Positions 8,429-9,730 of a DNA stretch of 9,730 nucleotides are shown here, one piece after another. The stretch comes from CAWHOW01 sp050013795 (GTDB lineage: Bacteria > Bacteroidota > Bacteroidia > Bacteroidales > CG2-30-32-10): assembly GCA_050013795.1 (NCBI GenBank), contig JBEKEO010000106.1:1-9730 (forward strand), in the 5' to 3' direction. Below the pieces are notes generated by a model. That model saw nothing but the letters and a program-made list of their open reading frames with translations. It searched no databases and had not been told where the DNA came from. The translations under genes and the position numbers were made by a program. The stretch's first letter is position 1; every line of letters begins with the position of its first letter.

Positions 8429-8722
8429 TATCGGACTGTTAACTACAGATATCGGACCGTTTATTATAGATATCGGACCGTTTACTACAGATATCGGACC
8501 GTTTACTACAGATATCGGACCGTTTACTATAGATATCGGACCGTTTACTACAGATATCGGACCGTTTACTATAGATATCGGACCGTTTACTATAGATATC
8601 GGACTGTTTACTATAGATATCGGACCGTTTACTACAGATATCGGACCGTTTACTATAGATATCGGACTGTTTACTATAGATATCGGACCGATATCTACTG
8701 TTTCCGGACCGTTTTCGAAATT
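8429..8722. repeat. Tandem array of a 21-bp unit (12 full copies plus two diverged copies)
   Basis: Twelve head-to-tail 21-bp units run without gaps from 8429 to 8680. Each starts TATCGGAC and ends ACTA(C/T)AGA or a close variant, with G-T-T-T in the middle. Two diverged units continue in exact phase: 8681-8701 (15 of 21 matches) and 8702-8722 (14 of 21). Core variation is almost confined to C/T at unit positions 9 and 18; unit 1 has an A at position 13 and unit 2 a T at position 15. Each junction makes GATATC, and most units hold the near-palindrome CGGACCG. There are no spacers, so this is not a CRISPR. A period of 21 bp equals two turns of B-DNA, so all copies face the same side of the helix. 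The array starts about 160 bp upstream of the glycogen fusion gene. It may be a set of protein-binding sites or a neutral minisatellite; the sequence alone cannot decide. Confidence 0.97.
8677..8697. repeat. Perfect 10-bp-arm palindrome at the right edge of the array
   Basis: The left arm TAGATATCGG (8677-8686) and its exact reverse complement (8688-8697) flank a single central A at 8687. It forms because the thirteenth unit breaks from the consensus after its tenth base and continues as an inverted copy of the unit's start. It could be an operator-like site or a cruciform-prone scar of array growth. Confidence 0.8.
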
Positions 8723-8858
8723 TACCAGCTTGCTTTGGATTCTGGCTGAGACGCAGTTTTGAAGATTTCAGGGTTATTCTACTATTATGTTAAGGATACT
8801 ATGACACATAGATTGCTTTATCACCCGACTTTCCGGTAGGCAGGTAGTTATGGACGCA

Positions 8859-8887
8859 ATGCTTATAGGCATGAACGCAATAAGCAT
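8859..8887. repeat. Small inverted repeat (8-bp arms, 13-nt loop)
   Basis: ATGCTTAT (8859-8866) and ATAAGCAT (8880-8887) are exact reverse complements. The segment ACGCAAT also occurs twice here in direct orientation (8854-8860 and 8875-8881). No T-run follows on either strand, so it does not look like an intrinsic terminator. Its role is unknown. Confidence 0.55.
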
Positions 8888-8958
8888 AGGGAAAGAGGAA
8901 ATGATTATAAAGAAAGACTTGGGAAACAGGAGGAATGGGGGAATAGATGATGTTTTTC

Positions 8959-8987
8959 TTGTAATCTATGAAAATTGTATAAATTTG
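8959..8987 (+). promoter_or_regulatory. Candidate Bacteroidota promoter for the TcmP-like gene
   Basis: TAAATTTG at 8980-8987 matches the -7 consensus TAnnTTTG exactly. A TTG at 8959-8961 lies 18 nt upstream, close to the usual spacing of the -33 TTTG element. Transcription would start near 8993 and give a leader of about 120 nt before the ATG at 9116. This is a pattern match only. Confidence 0.35.
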
Positions 8988-9115
8988 TAAGTAAGAATAA
9001 GTGATAAAGAGAGAAATAATTTCCAGGCAATGCAAATCACTCCGATTGATTAACAATGCTAATATCAAAACAACTTAAAAAAAATTAATTTTCCTTAAAC
9101 AAAAAACTAACCAAT

Positions 9116-9730
9116 ATGAAACAGTTTGGTGGTGATTGGACTAAAATTAAAATTGAAATACTTGTTGAGTATGCTAAATCATACTTAACAATCATGAACA
9201 AGTATCACGGGTTTAAGACTATGTATTTTGACGGCTTTGCAGGTACTGGTTTCATCATTAAGGATAATAAAGTTGACATTAATATTACCGTTGGTGCAGC
9301 AAGACGTATAATTGAAATTGATAAACCGAAACCTTTTGACCTTTATTATTTCGTTGAAAAAGAACCCAAGAATTTCAAATTACTTGAGAAAAACACGAAA
9401 GAAGATTTTCCCAAAAAGACAATTCACATTGTTTGTGACGACTGCAATAAAAAGATGATTGATATGGCGAACTTCTTACGTAATCCTAAAAACAAAAATT
9501 TCAGAACACTTGCATATATTGATCCTTGTGGCATGCAGGTTGAGTGGCGTTCAATAGAATGTTTAAGGGTGTTGCCAATAGATATGTGGGTTTTAGTTCC
9601 TACTGGCATGGGAGTGAATCGTTTGTTAAAAAACAATTTTCAGATTTCAGATGAGTGGTATGAAAGGCTTGAAAAATTTCTCGGAATGACTAAACAAGAA
9701 ATTGATAATTTCTTTTATAAAGAAGGAAAA
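9116..9730 (+). CDS. tcmP: Three-Cys-motif partner protein TcmP-like (3' end outside window)
   Basis: The frame opens at ATG 9116 and stays open for 205 codons to the window edge, with no stop reached. An in-frame TAA at 9086-9088 and no other ATG between fix the start. The N-terminus FGGDWTKIKIEILVEYAKSYL matches how TcmP proteins begin. Further landmarks are YFDGFAGTG (37-45), VEKEP (80-84), CDDCN (107-111) and IDPCGMQVEW (135-144), laid out like a class I methyltransferase-type Rossmann fold with a degenerate D-P-x-G motif; VPTGMGVNRLL (161-171) follows. Family members are usually longer than the 205 residues seen, and I recall them next to Gp37/Gp68-type (DUF5131) genes with three conserved cysteines, in phage or mobile settings. 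Biochemical function is not established. Hand counts give about 32% G+C over 9121-9420 against about 40% in samples of the glycogen gene, which suggests a different origin. Confidence 0.8.
   Translation, partial: MKQFGGDWTKIKIEILVEYAKSYLTIMNKYHGFKTMYFDGFAGTGFIIKDNKVDINITVGAARRIIEIDKPKPFDLYYFVEKEPKNFKLLEKNTKEDFPKKTIHIVCDDCNKKMIDMANFLRNPKNKNFRTLAYIDPCGMQVEWRSIECLRVLPIDMWVLVPTGMGVNRLLKNNFQISDEWYERLEKFLGMTKQEIDNFFYKEGK

Larger units (their letters stand above)
8723..9115. other. Intergenic stretch with no convincing gene
   Basis: These 393 nt separate the repeat array from the TcmP-like gene. I see no tRNA, no rRNA and no credible protein gene. An 89-codon minus-strand frame (9068-8799) starts with TTG and has no family resemblance. 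The stretch holds a small inverted repeat (8859-8887), a short CCGGTAGGCAGG segment (8833-8844) similar to intergenic palindromes I recall from other Bacteroidota genomes, a candidate plus-strand promoter (8959-8987), and an A-rich leader before 9116. Confidence 0.6.

Noticed and set aside
8429..8722. CRISPR array
   Set aside because: Units are directly adjacent with no unique spacers, and no cas gene is in the window.
8429..8722. Iteron-type replication origin
   Set aside because: The unit length fits, but there is no replication initiator gene and the neighbours are chromosomal metabolism genes.
8372..8749. 125-codon plus-strand frame through the tandem array as a protein gene
   Set aside because: It starts with TTG without a ribosome site or promoter, and its content is simply the translation of a repeat whose length is a multiple of three. 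Kept only as a finding because of the synonymous variation.
8799..9068. 89-codon minus-strand frame in the intergenic stretch
   Set aside because: TTG start, no recognisable family or domain, and its middle holds the palindrome-like segment that often yields spurious frames in Bacteroidota.
9424..9636. 70-codon minus-strand frame inside the TcmP-like gene
   Set aside because: It is antisense to a frame with clear family motifs and has none of its own.

Overview
The window looks like chromosomal DNA from a member of the Bacteroidota. The base composition is AT-rich. Two proteins carry the C-terminal sorting domain of the type IX secretion system (T9SS), which is largely confined to this phylum. 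None of the starts checked has a Shine-Dalgarno sequence, and candidate -7 boxes fit the Bacteroidota form TAnnTTTG. The FabG and the GT3-like glycogen synthase also resemble Bacteroidota versions. I cannot name genus or species from the sequence.

Layout. Positions 2-1738 (+) hold the 3' part of a secreted right-handed beta-helix protein with a T9SS tail; its 5' end lies outside the window. It converges on a minus-strand run of three closely spaced genes, read from right to left: a 1423-residue glycogen synthase/alpha-glucan phosphorylase fusion (8267-3996), a FabG-type 3-oxoacyl-ACP reductase (3953-3207), and a secreted esterase with a starch-binding-like N-terminal module and a T9SS tail (3179-1797). 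The gaps are only 42 and 27 nt, so co-transcription is plausible, although a -7-like box lies just before fabG. Positions 8268-9115 contain no convincing gene. This stretch holds a very regular 21-bp tandem repeat array (core 8429-8680, decayed in-phase units on both sides), a 21-bp near-perfect palindrome at its right edge, and a small inverted repeat. From 9116 (+) a gene runs off the right edge. It encodes a TcmP-like protein (three-Cys-motif partner), and its base composition is clearly lower in G+C than the glycogen gene.

How the parts relate. The fusion protein joins glycogen-synthesising and glycogen-degrading modules in one cytoplasmic chain. FabG belongs to type II fatty-acid synthesis. 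The esterase and the beta-helix protein are exported to the cell surface or medium through the Sec and T9SS routes. The TcmP-like gene is of a kind usually found in mobile or defence-type neighbourhoods, so the repeat-bearing gap may mark the edge between core genes and an accessory segment.

Most unusual items: the 21-bp array upstream of the glycogen gene, whose period is two helical turns and whose internal variants are almost all synonymous in one open frame; the GT3-GT35 fusion; and the low-GC TcmP-like gene beside the array.
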